A stretch of DNA of 64,000 bases. Source: Xenophilus sp. E41 (GTDB lineage Bacteria > Pseudomonadota > Gammaproteobacteria > Burkholderiales > Burkholderiaceae_C). The notes below the pieces were generated by a model. It worked only from the letters and a program-made list of their open reading frames with translations, was not told the origin of the DNA and did no database searches. The stretch is from assembly GCF_003671765.1 (NCBI RefSeq), contig NZ_QPIB01000001.1, positions 434,001 through 498,000 on the forward strand. The letters run 5' to 3'. Positions 50,899-59,996 of the stretch are shown one piece after another (position 1 is the first letter of the stretch; the number at the start of each line of letters is the position of its first letter). The translations under genes were made by a program, and so were the position numbers.

Positions 50899-51639
50899 TC
50901 AAGGGACAGCCGCGCGGTAGCGCGACCCGACGTACTGCTCGGGTTCGAAGACCATGCCGACGGCGTAGTCGAGCGCGCGCACAGCGGCTGCGGCACACGG
51001 GCGGGTGGCCGCCGCGCCGAGCGCCGCGCCCTCGGAGCCGCCGAGCCAGGTGGACCAGCCGAGCTTCTCCGTGTCCTCGAGCCGGGCCGGCGGGGTGTTG
51101 TCGTTGCGCACGCGCAGTTCGACCTCCCACACGAATTCGTAGCCAATGAAGCCGCGCACCCACTCGACGAGCAGCGGCAGGTCCTTGCCCTGCGGCGTGA
51201 AACGCAGGTACTGCTCCAGGCTCAAGGGCCCGAGGACCAGGCGGAACTTGTTCTGCCGGTCGGCCACCACCTCGCCGGCGATGGCTCCCACGCCCATGAT
51301 GCTTGAGGCGCGCGCCTTGCCCAGGTGACTCTGGTCTTCGTCGTCGATGCGGATCCAGTGCATGACGAACTCCTGCAGCTGCACGGGCACGGCGAAGAAG
51401 CGCGCCAGCGTGTGGGCCAGGCCGTCGGGATTGCGCGCCTCGCGGCCCAGGTGGGTGGATGCGGCCATGGTGACCGCGTTGACCAGCGCCTGTTCCGCCA
51501 ATGTGCGCACGGCGGCCTCCACCGCATCGCGGGCCTCGGTGGTCTTGGGCTTGAACTCCTTGTCGAGCAAGGAGGAGAAGTCCGAAACGTCGGCGTATTT
51601 CGTTTCGGCTGCTGCGTTCTGCTTGGTGGTCGATTTCAT
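50899..51639 (-). CDS. Chimeric TssC'-'TssG protein (T6SS deletion fusion)
   Basis: A 246-residue protein made of two T6SS parts. Residues 1-58 look like the start of the sheath protein TssC: AETKYADVSDFSSLLDKEFK, PKTTEARDAVEAAVRTLAEQ. From about 59 on it is the C-terminal part of the baseplate protein TssG: LARFFAVPVQLQEFVMHWIR, then NKFRLVLGPLSLEQYLRFTP, and KLGWSTWLGGS. A native TssC has about 490 residues and a TssG about 330. It has a good GGGAGAG site and follows tssB as tssC does. The simplest reading is an in-frame deletion from tssC into tssG, with the junction near 51465. A functional product is doubtful. Confidence 0.85.
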   Translation of the reverse strand: MKSTTKQNAAAETKYADVSDFSSLLDKEFKPKTTEARDAVEAAVRTLAEQALVNAVTMAASTHLGREARNPDGLAHTLARFFAVPVQLQEFVMHWIRIDDEDQSHLGKARASSIMGVGAIAGEVVADRQNKFRLVLGPLSLEQYLRFTPQGKDLPLLVEWVRGFIGYEFVWEVELRVRNDNTPPARLEDTEKLGWSTWLGGSEGAALGAAATRPCAAAAVRALDYAVGMVFEPEQYVGSRYRAAVP

Positions 51640-51674
51640 GTGTCTCTCCCTGAGGCGGTGTATTCGTCGACGGC

Positions 51675-52199
51675 TCAGGCGTCGGCTTGCGCGCCGTCCT
51701 CGACCGCGGGCTTGGGCGCCGCGGCCAGCGCCTTCATCAGCGCGGGGTCCTGCATCAGCTTGTTGATGAGGCTCTCGGCGCCGGACTTTCCGTCCATGTA
51801 GGTCTGCAGGTTCGACAGCTGGGTGCGCGCCTCGAGCAGCTGCTTGAGCGGCTCGATCTTGCGGGCCACGGCCGCGGGCGAAAAGTCGTCGATGCTCTCG
51901 AAGGTGATGTCGACCATGAGCTGGCCTTCACCCGACAACGTGTTGGGCACGGCGAACGCGACGCGCGGCTGGACTGCCTTCATGCGTTCGTCGAAGTTGT
52001 CGATGTCGATGTCGAGGAACTTGCGCTCGCCCACGGGGGGCAGCGCCTGCACGGGTTTGCCGGACAGATCCGCCAGCACGCCCATGACGAACGGCAGTTC
52101 GATCTTCTTCTCGGAACCATAGATTTCCACGTCGTACTCGATCTGCACGCGCGGCGCCCGATTGCGGGCGATGAACTTCTGACTGTTGTTGTTGAACAT
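51675..52199 (-). CDS. tssB: Type VI secretion system sheath small subunit TssB (VipA/ImpB)
   Basis: A 174-residue TssB. Family marks: SQKFIARNRAPRVQIEYDVE, ELPFVMGVLADLSGK, the FLDIDIDNFDERMKAVQPRV block and FESIDDFSPAAVARKIEPLK, then NLQTYMDGKSGAE. It would form the contractile sheath with TssC, but the only tssC copy in the window is truncated. The start at 52199 has GGGAG upstream. It lies 91 bases after clpV. Confidence 0.95.
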   Translation of the reverse strand: MFNNNSQKFIARNRAPRVQIEYDVEIYGSEKKIELPFVMGVLADLSGKPVQALPPVGERKFLDIDIDNFDERMKAVQPRVAFAVPNTLSGEGQLMVDITFESIDDFSPAAVARKIEPLKQLLEARTQLSNLQTYMDGKSGAESLINKLMQDPALMKALAAAPKPAVEDGAQADA

Positions 52200-52290
52200 A
52201 GAACTCCCTGTGTGACAAGATTCAACGGTGGGGAAAAAGGCCGCCCACGCTCCAGCGGCGGCGGACCACGGGGCGGGCACGCACGAAACC

Positions 52291-54987
52291 CTAGACATAG
52301 TCGATGCAGCATGCGATGGCATCTCCTCCTCTGGCAGCGTCGGGGATCTCGCCCCCCGGCGCGACGTCTGCAAGAATCCGGGCGATCCGCCGCTTGTCCT
52401 GCAGCGCCCCCAGCCAGTGGCGCGCGAGGACGGGCAAGAGACTGTGTTCGATGAAGCCGATGAGGCGGCGCGCGCCGGTCTCGTGCGTACCGCACCGGTC
52501 GATGATGTGCCGGACCAGCGCAGGGCTGTAGCTCAGCCCGATGCCGTGCTGCGCATGCATGCGCTCGACGACGCGGTTCAGGTGCAGCGACACGATCTTG
52601 CCGAGGGCCTCCTCGCCAAGCGGCAGGTATGGGATCACTGAGAGACGCCCGATGAACGCAGCCGGAAACACCTGGCGCAGCGCCGGGTGCAGTGCCTCGC
52701 GCAGCGCTGCCGTGTCCGGCACCAGCGCGGGGTCTTCGCAGAGGGTGGCGATCAGGTCGGAGCCGGTGTTGCTGGTCAGCAGGATGGTGCTGTTGCGGAA
52801 GTCGATGTGCCGCCCCTCGCCGTCTTCCATCCAGCCCTTGTCGAACACCTGATAGAAGATCTCGTGCACATCCGGATGCGCCTTCTCGACCTCGTCGAGC
52901 AGGATCACGCTGTAGGGGCGGCGACGCACGGCCTCGGTGAGCACGCCGCCTTCGCCGTAACCCACGTAGCCCGGCGGTGCGCCCTTGAGCGTCGAGACGG
53001 TATGCGCCTCCTGGAATTCGCTCATGTTGATGGTGATGAGGTTCTGCTCGCCGCCATACATCGCTTCGGCCAGGGCCAGCGCGGTTTCGGTCTTGCCGAC
53101 GCCCGAAGGGCCGACCAGCAGGAAGACGCCCACCGGCTTGTCGGGATCGGTCAGGCGGGCGCGCGCGGTCTGCACGCGCTGCGCAATCGCGGCGAGCGCA
53201 TGGCTCTGGCCGATCACGCGCTGGTCCAGCGTGGCCTGCAGGCTGAACACGGCCGCCACTTCGTCCTTGACCATGCGTCCCACGGGAATGCCGGTCCAGT
53301 CCGAGAGGATGGCCGCAACAACGGACTCATCGACCTGCGGAAAGATGAGCGGCGCGTTCTGCTGGCGCTCGACGAGTTCGCGCTCCAGTTGGCGCAGTTC
53401 GGCTGGCACCGGGACCACGGCGGAGCGATCTTCGGCACCGGCCTGCTGGCCCTGCCGCAGGGCGTGGATGCGCTGCACCAGCGCCAGTTCGGCCTGCCAG
53501 CGCGCCTCCTGGACCTCGAGATCGTCCTTTGCAGCCTGCAGTTGGGCCTGTGCAGCGGCGAGCCGTTCGGCGCGGCCTTCGCTGCCGTGGTCGATGCCCC
53601 CTTCTCCGCGAAGCAGGTCGATTTCGGTTTGCCGCGCCGCACAGCGCTGGCGCAGATGCTCGACCGCGGCCGGCGCCGCGTGCAGCGACATCGCCACGCG
53701 CGCGCAGGCGGTGTCCAGCAGACTGATGGCCTTGTCGGGGAGTTGCCGCGACGGGATGTAGCGGTGCGACAGCACCACCGCAGCACGCACGGCCTCGTCG
53801 AGCACCGTCACGCCGTGGTGCTGCGCAAAGGTGGCGACGAGACCGCGGACCATCTCCATCGCGGAGGCTTCCTGCGGCTCCATGACCTGGAGCACCTGGA
53901 AGCGCCGGCTCAGTGCCGGATCCTTTTCGATGTGCCGTTTGTACTCGCTCCAGGTGGTGGCGCCGACGGTGCGAAGGGTGCCGCGGGCCAACGCCGGTTT
54001 GAGCAGGTTGGCCGCGTCGCCGGTGCCGGCCTGGCCACCCGCGCCCACCAGCGTGTGGATCTCATCGACGAACAGGATGACAGGCTGCGTGGCCCTGGAG
54101 GCCTCTTCCAGCAGCCCCTTCAGGCGCGACTCGAACTCGCCGCGCATGCTGGCACCGGCCAGCAGGGCACCGACGTCGAGGCTGAGCAAGCGCACCTCTT
54201 GCAATGCCGGCGGCACGTTCCCGCCTGCGATGGCCAACGCCAGGCCCTCGACCACGGCCGTCTTGCCGACGCCCGCATCGCCGGTCAGCAAGGGGTTGTT
54301 CTGGCGTCGGCGCAGAAGGATGTCGACCATGGTGCGTATCTCGTGCTCGCGGCCGATCACGGGGTCGATCTCGCCGGCCCGAGCCCGTTCGGTCAGGTCG
54401 GTGCAGTACTTGGCCAGCGCGGACTTGCCATCTCCCCGATCGGCCAGTGCCTGGCTGGCCTCACCGGGTGTGGCCGCCACCAAACCCGATCCGTCGTAGG
54501 AACCTTCACGTTCTTCGGGCGAGCCAGCGATCACGGCGGGCAGCACTTGCGTCAATTGTTCGACCGGAATCTTCTGGAAGGCGGGCGAGATGCCCAGCAA
54601 CAGACGCCGCAGTTCCGGCGCCTGCAGCAACGCGGCCAACAGCCAGCCGCTGCGGATGCACTGGCCGCCGAATTCCAGGCTCGACAGCACCCACGCCTGC
54701 TCCACCGCCGGACCGATGTGATGCGAGAAGTCGCTGAGCGAAGTGGCACCCGAGGGCAGACCCGCCAGGGCCGCGACGAGGTCGCGTTCGATGGCTTGTG
54801 GATCGATCTGGTAGTGGCGGCAGATGCGGTGGATGTCGGTGTTGCTGAGCTGCCAGAGCTGGTGCAGCCAGTGCGTCAGCTCCACGTACGGGTTGCCGCG
54901 CAGCTTGGCAAAAGCGGTGGCGGACTCGATGGACCGGAACAGCGTGAGATTGAGCTTGCCGAAGAGGGCTCGTCTGGAGATGGTCAT
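52291..54987 (-). CDS. clpV: Type VI secretion system ATPase ClpV (TssH)
   Basis: An 898-residue AAA+ unfoldase of the ClpB/ClpV family that disassembles the sheath. The N domain (1-160) begins FGKLNLTLFRSIESATAFAK. The first AAA domain has Walker A GDAGVGKTAV and Walker B ILFVDEIHTL; the middle domain is coiled coil; the second AAA domain has GPSGVGKTETALALAEAMYG and VILLDEVEKAH, then NTGSDLIAT. All ATPase motifs look intact. It is the first gene of the remnant operon, and the start MTISRRALFGKLN fits the family. Confidence 0.95.
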   Translation of the reverse strand: MTISRRALFGKLNLTLFRSIESATAFAKLRGNPYVELTHWLHQLWQLSNTDIHRICRHYQIDPQAIERDLVAALAGLPSGATSLSDFSHHIGPAVEQAWVLSSLEFGGQCIRSGWLLAALLQAPELRRLLLGISPAFQKIPVEQLTQVLPAVIAGSPEEREGSYDGSGLVAATPGEASQALADRGDGKSALAKYCTDLTERARAGEIDPVIGREHEIRTMVDILLRRRQNNPLLTGDAGVGKTAVVEGLALAIAGGNVPPALQEVRLLSLDVGALLAGASMRGEFESRLKGLLEEASRATQPVILFVDEIHTLVGAGGQAGTGDAANLLKPALARGTLRTVGATTWSEYKRHIEKDPALSRRFQVLQVMEPQEASAMEMVRGLVATFAQHHGVTVLDEAVRAAVVLSHRYIPSRQLPDKAISLLDTACARVAMSLHAAPAAVEHLRQRCAARQTEIDLLRGEGGIDHGSEGRAERLAAAQAQLQAAKDDLEVQEARWQAELALVQRIHALRQGQQAGAEDRSAVVPVPAELRQLERELVERQQNAPLIFPQVDESVVAAILSDWTGIPVGRMVKDEVAAVFSLQATLDQRVIGQSHALAAIAQRVQTARARLTDPDKPVGVFLLVGPSGVGKTETALALAEAMYGGEQNLITINMSEFQEAHTVSTLKGAPPGYVGYGEGGVLTEAVRRRPYSVILLDEVEKAHPDVHEIFYQVFDKGWMEDGEGRHIDFRNSTILLTSNTGSDLIATLCEDPALVPDTAALREALHPALRQVFPAAFIGRLSVIPYLPLGEEALGKIVSLHLNRVVERMHAQHGIGLSYSPALVRHIIDRCGTHETGARRLIGFIEHSLLPVLARHWLGALQDKRRIARILADVAPGGEIPDAARGGDAIACCIDYV

Positions 54988-55583
54988 GCTGGGAACGCGG
55001 AATGTCGGCGGTCGGCCCCCAGGCAGCGACGCAGCACCCCCGTCACGGACGCGCCGCGAGGCTGAACAACAAGAAGGAGGGCGCAGCCCGATCCGCCCAT
55101 CGCTGCGGACGGACGCGCCGAAAGCGCGGGGCTGTGAAAGTGAAAGAGGGGCGCGCGCCTTCGAGGAGTTGCCCGCGCAACCCCATGGCAAGCCCGTAGG
55201 CCCGTCACAAGCGCGACGACTTGCTCAGTCCACCCGTGAGGCGGTGCCTCGACCCAATGCTGTCGCGTGACTCGGCGCGGAGCTCGCGCCGACACATCAC
55301 GTCACCGAAAGATGACATGTGGAACTCCCTGACTGTTTTTGTTACGGAACATTTTCGCCTTGTGGCGAGATAGCTGCGAGTTTCCACGGTAAGTCGAAAT
55401 TACCCATCCTCAAATGAAAGTAGATGAGGCCGTGACTTTTGCCACAGCTGCTCCGCGAGCATGCGAAATGCTCGTCACGACATGCGCAATTGCCGAGCAC
55501 AGCGCAGATCGCCATGCTGCCTGCGCGCAAAAAAAAGCGGCCCCGAAGGGCCGCTTTCAGCGTTGTGTTGACCGGCGACGTGC
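54988..55583. other. Intergenic region before clpV; AT-richer segment
   Basis: No gene is seen. From about 55290 to 55520 the base composition is clearly less GC-rich than the neighbouring genes (for instance CTGTTTTTGTTACGGAACAT), so it may hold the clpV promoter or be foreign DNA. The end at 55529-55557 is the rhlE terminator. The part at 55000-55280 has normal GC content, with only short frames that lack family features. Confidence 0.5.
55529..55557 (-). terminator. Rho-independent terminator of rhlE
   Basis: On the minus strand AAGCGGCCC, loop TTCG, GGGCCGCTT, then a T run of about eight. It starts 27 bases after the stop codon. Confidence 0.9.
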
Positions 55584-57380
55584 TCAGCGATCGCGCGGCA
55601 CGAACACGCGCCCACCCTGCGGGCGCCCGGCCAGCTTGCCACCACCCTTGCCGCCGAAACCACCGCGTGCGTCACGATCAGGCGACCAGGTGCGCGTGGC
55701 ACCAGCGGATTTGCCTTGACCGGCGAACGCGCCGCTGTCCTTCTGATAGCGCTTCCCGCCCGCCCCGTCTGCGTGGTGGGCCGGTTTGCCTTGGAAACCG
55801 TCGCGTGCGTGGCTGCGCGGGTGCGACGGCGCGCTTTCGCCCCAGCCCGGCGCACGGCCGCCGTGGAAGCCGCCATTGTCGCGACGCGGGCCGCGGGCAC
55901 CGCCGCCCTCGCCCGGCCGGCCGCGGCCCTTGCCGCCACCGAAGCCGCGCGGCAGCTGGGCCGTGGGGGCACGGCGGGTGGGTTCCATGCCGGGGATCAT
56001 CTCGGCGTTGAACTGCTGGCGGGTGAAGGCCTCGATGTCGAACACGCGACGCTGGTCGCGGAACTCGGCGAAGGTGACGGCGATGCCGTCGCGTCCCGCG
56101 CGACCCGTGCGGCCGATGCGGTGTGTGTAGTCCTCGGCCTTCATCGGCAGGCCGAAGTTGAAGACATGGCTGATGCTGGGCACGTCGATGCCGCGCGCGG
56201 CGACGTCGGTGGCCACGAGGATCTGCACCTGGCCGTTGCGCAGCGCCATGAGGCGGCGGTTGCGCAGGCCCTGGCTCAGCGCGCCGTGCAGCGCCACGGC
56301 CGAGAAGCCGGCCTGCTGCAGGTCGTTGGCCAGGCCGTCGCATTCGACCTGCGTGCTGGCGAACACGATCGCCTGCTGGATCGACGAATCGCGCAGCCAG
56401 TGGTCGAGCAGTGCGCGCTTGTGGTCGAAGTGGTCGGCCCAGTGCAGGATCTGCTTGATGTTGGCGTGCTTCTCTTGCGGCGAGTCGATCTGCACCTTGC
56501 GCGGCTCGCGCATCACGCGGGCAGCCAGTTGCTGGATGCGCGGCGCAAAGGTAGCGCTGAACATCATGGTCTGCTTGCGCTGAATGGTCAGCTGGTTGAT
56601 CTCGGCCAGGTCGTCGGCAAAGCCCAGGTCGAGCATGCGGTCGGCCTCGTCGACGACGAGGAACTGCACCTGGTCGAGCTTGATCTGCATCGAGCGCTGC
56701 AGGTCGAGCAGGCGGCCCGGCGTGGCAACGACGAGGTTGGCGTTCTGCAGGCGCGCGATCTGCAGCTGGTAGGGCATGCCGCCCACCACGTTGGCGATGC
56801 GCAGGCCGCGGCAGTGCTGCACCAGGCCGATGGCGTCGTGCGCCACCTGCTGCGCGAGCTCGCGCGTGGGGCACAACACCAGCGCGCCGGGCGTGGCGGC
56901 CTTGAACTGGCGCGGGTTGGTCGGGTTCTGGCGGCGCGGGCGCTTGGGCGCGGGCTCGCCGCGCTCGGCGGCTTCGGCGCACTGGCGGGCGAAGTCGGCT
57001 TCGGCCTGGGCGTGCGCTGCGTTCTGCTGGGCCAGCAGGGTGTGAAGCACGGGCAGCAGGAAGGCCGCGGTCTTGCCGCTGCCGGTCTGGCTCGAGACCA
57101 TCAGGTCGACCATGGCGCTGTTGGCGTCGCCCATGGCCAGCGGGATGGCCTTGTGCTGCACGGCGGTGGGCTCGGTGTAGCCGAGGTCGCGCACAGCGGC
57201 GACCAGTTCAGGTGCCAGGCCCAATTCGGCGAAGGCTTGCGCGTCGGCCTGGACCGGCGCTTGCGCCGGGGCGACGTCGGGCGTGGCGGCCACGGCCGGC
57301 ACAAAGGAATCGGTGCGAACTTCGGTGGAGAGGGACGCAGGCGCAGCAGCGCCCTGCACGTCTTGCAGGGAGTCGGTCAT
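55584..57380 (-). CDS. rhlE: DEAD-box RNA helicase RhlE
   Basis: A 598-residue ATP-dependent RNA helicase. Motifs: Q motif region GYTEPTAVQHKAIPLAM, I SSQTGSGKTAAF, Ia PTRELAQQV, II VVDEADRMLD, III MFSATF, IV AIVFASTQVECDGL, V VATDVAARGIDVPSI and VI HRIGRTGRAGRDG. The C-terminal 140 residues are basic and Gly-rich (GFGGGKGRGRPGEGGGARGP), typical for RNA binding. A 60-residue Ala- and Val-rich N-terminal extension precedes the Q motif. The ATG at 57380 is used; an upstream TTG is less likely. It has a long 5' leader of about 200 bases. Confidence 0.95.
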   Translation of the reverse strand: MTDSLQDVQGAAAPASLSTEVRTDSFVPAVAATPDVAPAQAPVQADAQAFAELGLAPELVAAVRDLGYTEPTAVQHKAIPLAMGDANSAMVDLMVSSQTGSGKTAAFLLPVLHTLLAQQNAAHAQAEADFARQCAEAAERGEPAPKRPRRQNPTNPRQFKAATPGALVLCPTRELAQQVAHDAIGLVQHCRGLRIANVVGGMPYQLQIARLQNANLVVATPGRLLDLQRSMQIKLDQVQFLVVDEADRMLDLGFADDLAEINQLTIQRKQTMMFSATFAPRIQQLAARVMREPRKVQIDSPQEKHANIKQILHWADHFDHKRALLDHWLRDSSIQQAIVFASTQVECDGLANDLQQAGFSAVALHGALSQGLRNRRLMALRNGQVQILVATDVAARGIDVPSISHVFNFGLPMKAEDYTHRIGRTGRAGRDGIAVTFAEFRDQRRVFDIEAFTRQQFNAEMIPGMEPTRRAPTAQLPRGFGGGKGRGRPGEGGGARGPRRDNGGFHGGRAPGWGESAPSHPRSHARDGFQGKPAHHADGAGGKRYQKDSGAFAGQGKSAGATRTWSPDRDARGGFGGKGGGKLAGRPQGGRVFVPRDR

Positions 57381-57643
57381 TAGAAAACTCAATTTTTCGC
57401 ACGCAACGCACCCGAGGCGGATGCGCGCGTTGGAGGGTCAAAAAACATCAACCATCCAACGACATGAGACAACGGCAGTGCTGTCTTGGCTTTCCTCTGC
57501 CGTTCAGACGACGCCCTGGAAGGGCGCCCGACGGCCAGCCGATGTGCGAGAAGGGAGATGCAGGATCACGCCTGAAAAGCACCGCCAAACGAGTTGGTGC
57601 CTTGAGGCAAGCCCACGATTATGGCACGAGTCGGGGTTTTTAC

Positions 57644-58246
57644 CTAATCCTGCAGGCGCAGGAAGGTTGTGCGGTAGTGCGCCAGCTCCTCGATGGACTC
57701 GTGCACGTCGGCCAGGGCCGTGTGGGCCTGCTGCTTCTTGAAGGCGCTGTAGGCGGCGGGCTTCCAGCGCTTGGCCAGTTCCTTGAGCGTGCTGACGTCG
57801 AGGTTGCGGTAGTGGAAGAAGGCTTCCAGCTTGGGCATGTACTTGACGAGGAAGCGCCGGTCCTGGCCGATGGTGTTGCCGCACATGGGCGAGGCGTTCT
57901 TGGGCACGTAGCGCGAGATGAAGTCGATCAGCTGCTGCTCGGCCGTCGCCTCGTCGAGCGTGGAGGCCTTGACCTTGTCGATCAGGCCGCTGCGCCCGTG
58001 GGTGCCCTTGTTCCAGGCGTCCATGCCGTCGAGCACCGCGTCGCTCTGGTGGATGACCAGCACCGGCCCGTCGATGCGCGGCGTGAGGTCGGGGCCGGTG
58101 ACGACGACGGCGATCTCGAGCAGCCGCTCCTTCTCCGGGTCCAGCCCGCTCATCTCGCAGTCGAGCCAGACCAGGTTCTGGTCGCTCTTGCGCAGTTCGG
58201 GGATCGGTGCGGGGGCGGTCGGTTCGGAAGCAGAGGTCTCGGACAT
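57644..58246 (-). CDS. orn: Oligoribonuclease
   Basis: A 200-residue DEDDh 3'-5' exonuclease that degrades two- to five-base RNAs and pGpG from cyclic di-GMP. The first motif is [20 protein letters not shown] (Asp and Glu), [20 protein letters not shown] is the second, and [16 protein letters not shown] the last with His and Asp. An N-terminal tail of about 20 Ser-, Pro- and Ala-rich residues precedes the fold. The start at 58246 is divergent from the M48 gene. Confidence 0.96.
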   Translation of the reverse strand: MSETSASEPTAPAPIPELRKSDQNLVWLDCEMSGLDPEKERLLEIAVVVTGPDLTPRIDGPVLVIHQSDAVLDGMDAWNKGTHGRSGLIDKVKASTLDEATAEQQLIDFISRYVPKNASPMCGNTIGQDRRFLVKYMPKLEAFFHYRNLDVSTLKELAKRWKPAAYSAFKKQQAHTALADVHESIEELAHYRTTFLRLQD

Positions 58247-58345
58247 CGGGCCATTGTCCACGAGGCCTTGCGGGCCGCGGGGCCGGCCGATGCCGCGCCC
58301 GGGGGCCGGAACTACACTTCCGCCCTTCCCCGCCGCGCCCCACGC

Positions 58346-59617
58346 ATGTCCGCCTCGCTCGCCTTCACCCTCGCCTTCTCGGCCGCGCTCGTGCTCGGCC
58401 TCGTCGTGAAGTTCTGGCTGGCCACGCGCCAGGTGCGCCATGTGGCGCGGCACCGCGACCAGGTGCCGGCGGCCTTCGCGCAGACGATCAGCCTGGCGGC
58501 GCACCAGAAGGCCGCCGACTACACCATCGCCAAGGCCCGCTTCGGCCTGCTCGAACTCGCCTGGGGCGCCGCGGTGCTGCTCGGCTGGACGCTGCTCGGC
58601 GGCCTCGACCTGCTCAACAAGGCCCTGCTGGCCTGGATGGGCAGCGGCATGGGGCAGCAGCTCGCGCTGCTGGTGGCCTTCAGCCTCATCGGCGGCCTGC
58701 TCGACCTGCCCTTCACGCTGTGGCAGACCTTCCGGCTGGAGCAGCGCTTCGGCTTCAACAAGATGACCTGGAAGCTGTGGCTGGCCGATGCCGTGAAGGG
58801 CACGCTGCTTGGCGCTGCCATCGGCCTGCCTCTGGCCGCGCTGGTGCTGTGGCTGATGGGCCGGGCCGGCGACAGCTGGTGGCTCTGGGCCTGGGCCGCA
58901 CTCACGGCCTGGATGCTTCTGCTGCAGTTCATCCTGCCGACCTGGATCGCGCCGCTGTTCAACAAGTTCGAGCCGCTGGACGACCTGACGCTCAAGCAGC
59001 GCGTGAACGCGCTCATGGCGCGCTGCGGCTTCAAGGCCAAGGGCCTGTTCGTGATGGACGGCAGCCGCCGCAGCGCGCATGCCAACGCGTATTTCACCGG
59101 CTTCGGTGCCTCCAAGCGCGTGGTGTTCTTCGACACGCTGCTCAAGCAGCTCAGCGCCGGCGAGGTGGAGGCCGTGCTCGCCCACGAACTGGGCCACTTC
59201 AAGCATCGCCACATCGTCAAGCGCATGGTGATGATGTTCGGGCTGAGCCTCGTGGCCTTCGCCGTGCTCGGCTGGGTGTCACGCCACACCTGGTTCTACA
59301 CCGGCCTGGGCGTGCAACCGAACATGACGGGGCCGAACGATGCCTTGGCCCTGCTGCTCTTCATGCTGGCCGTGCCGGTGTTCACCGTCTTCGTGTCGCC
59401 GCTGCTGGCCCAGCTGTCGCGCCGCGACGAGTTCGAGGCCGACGCCTATGCCGTGGCGCAGACCAGCGGCCAGGACCTGTCGGCCGCGCTGCTCAAGCTG
59501 TACCAAGACAACGCGTCGACGCTCACGCCCGACCCGGTGTTCGTCAAGTTCTACTACTCGCACCCCCCCGCGTCCGAACGGCTGGCCCGCATGGGTGCCA
59601 GCCCCGCGGCCGCCTGA
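58346..59617 (+). CDS. M48 family metallopeptidase (Ste24/CAAX-prenyl-protease-like)
   Basis: A 423-residue membrane zinc protease. The N-terminal helix is [20 protein letters not shown], more helices follow at about 65-190, and the catalytic [16 protein letters not shown] has the HExxH site. The downstream Glu ligand is in [15 protein letters not shown]. Length and topology resemble Ste24-type CAAX proteases rather than the shorter HtpX; such proteins probably cleave membrane proteins in quality control. It starts an operon with phhB and rsgA. Confidence 0.94.
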   Translation: MSASLAFTLAFSAALVLGLVVKFWLATRQVRHVARHRDQVPAAFAQTISLAAHQKAADYTIAKARFGLLELAWGAAVLLGWTLLGGLDLLNKALLAWMGSGMGQQLALLVAFSLIGGLLDLPFTLWQTFRLEQRFGFNKMTWKLWLADAVKGTLLGAAIGLPLAALVLWLMGRAGDSWWLWAWAALTAWMLLLQFILPTWIAPLFNKFEPLDDLTLKQRVNALMARCGFKAKGLFVMDGSRRSAHANAYFTGFGASKRVVFFDTLLKQLSAGEVEAVLAHELGHFKHRHIVKRMVMMFGLSLVAFAVLGWVSRHTWFYTGLGVQPNMTGPNDALALLLFMLAVPVFTVFVSPLLAQLSRRDEFEADAYAVAQTSGQDLSAALLKLYQDNASTLTPDPVFVKFYYSHPPASERLARMGASPAAA

Positions 59618-59632
59618 ACGGAGAGCCACCCC

Positions 59633-59989
59633 ATGAGCCACAGCATGCTGACCATCACCGACTGGAAGTCCGCACCGCCGCGCAAGGCGCTGGGGCCGAG
59701 CGACATCGTGAGCGGCCTCGCGCGCCTGTCGGGCTGGAAGCTCACGGGCGACGGTGCCGACGTCGCGATCGAGAAGACCTACACCTTCGCGAACTACTTC
59801 GAGACCATCGCCTTCGTGAACGCGCTGGCCTTGATCGCCCATCGGCAGGACCACCACCCCGACCTGTCGGTGCACTACAACCGCTGCGTGGTGCGCTTCA
59901 ACACGCACGACGTGGGCGGCATCTCGGCCACCGACCTCGACTGCGCGCGGCAGGCCGACGCGCTGCTGGCCGAACCCAGCGCGGGCTGA
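59633..59989 (+). CDS. phhB: Pterin-4a-carbinolamine dehydratase
   Basis: A 118-residue PCD/DCoH that recycles the pterin cofactor of phenylalanine hydroxylase. The active-site motif IAHRQDHHPDLSVHYNRCVV has the three His and Asp. KTYTFANYFETIAFVNALA is the family helix. GGAGA lies upstream of the ATG at 59633. The hydroxylase gene is not in the window. It lies 15 bases after the M48 gene. Confidence 0.95.
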   Translation: MSHSMLTITDWKSAPPRKALGPSDIVSGLARLSGWKLTGDGADVAIEKTYTFANYFETIAFVNALALIAHRQDHHPDLSVHYNRCVVRFNTHDVGGISATDLDCARQADALLAEPSAG

Positions 59990-59996
59990 GCTTTTC

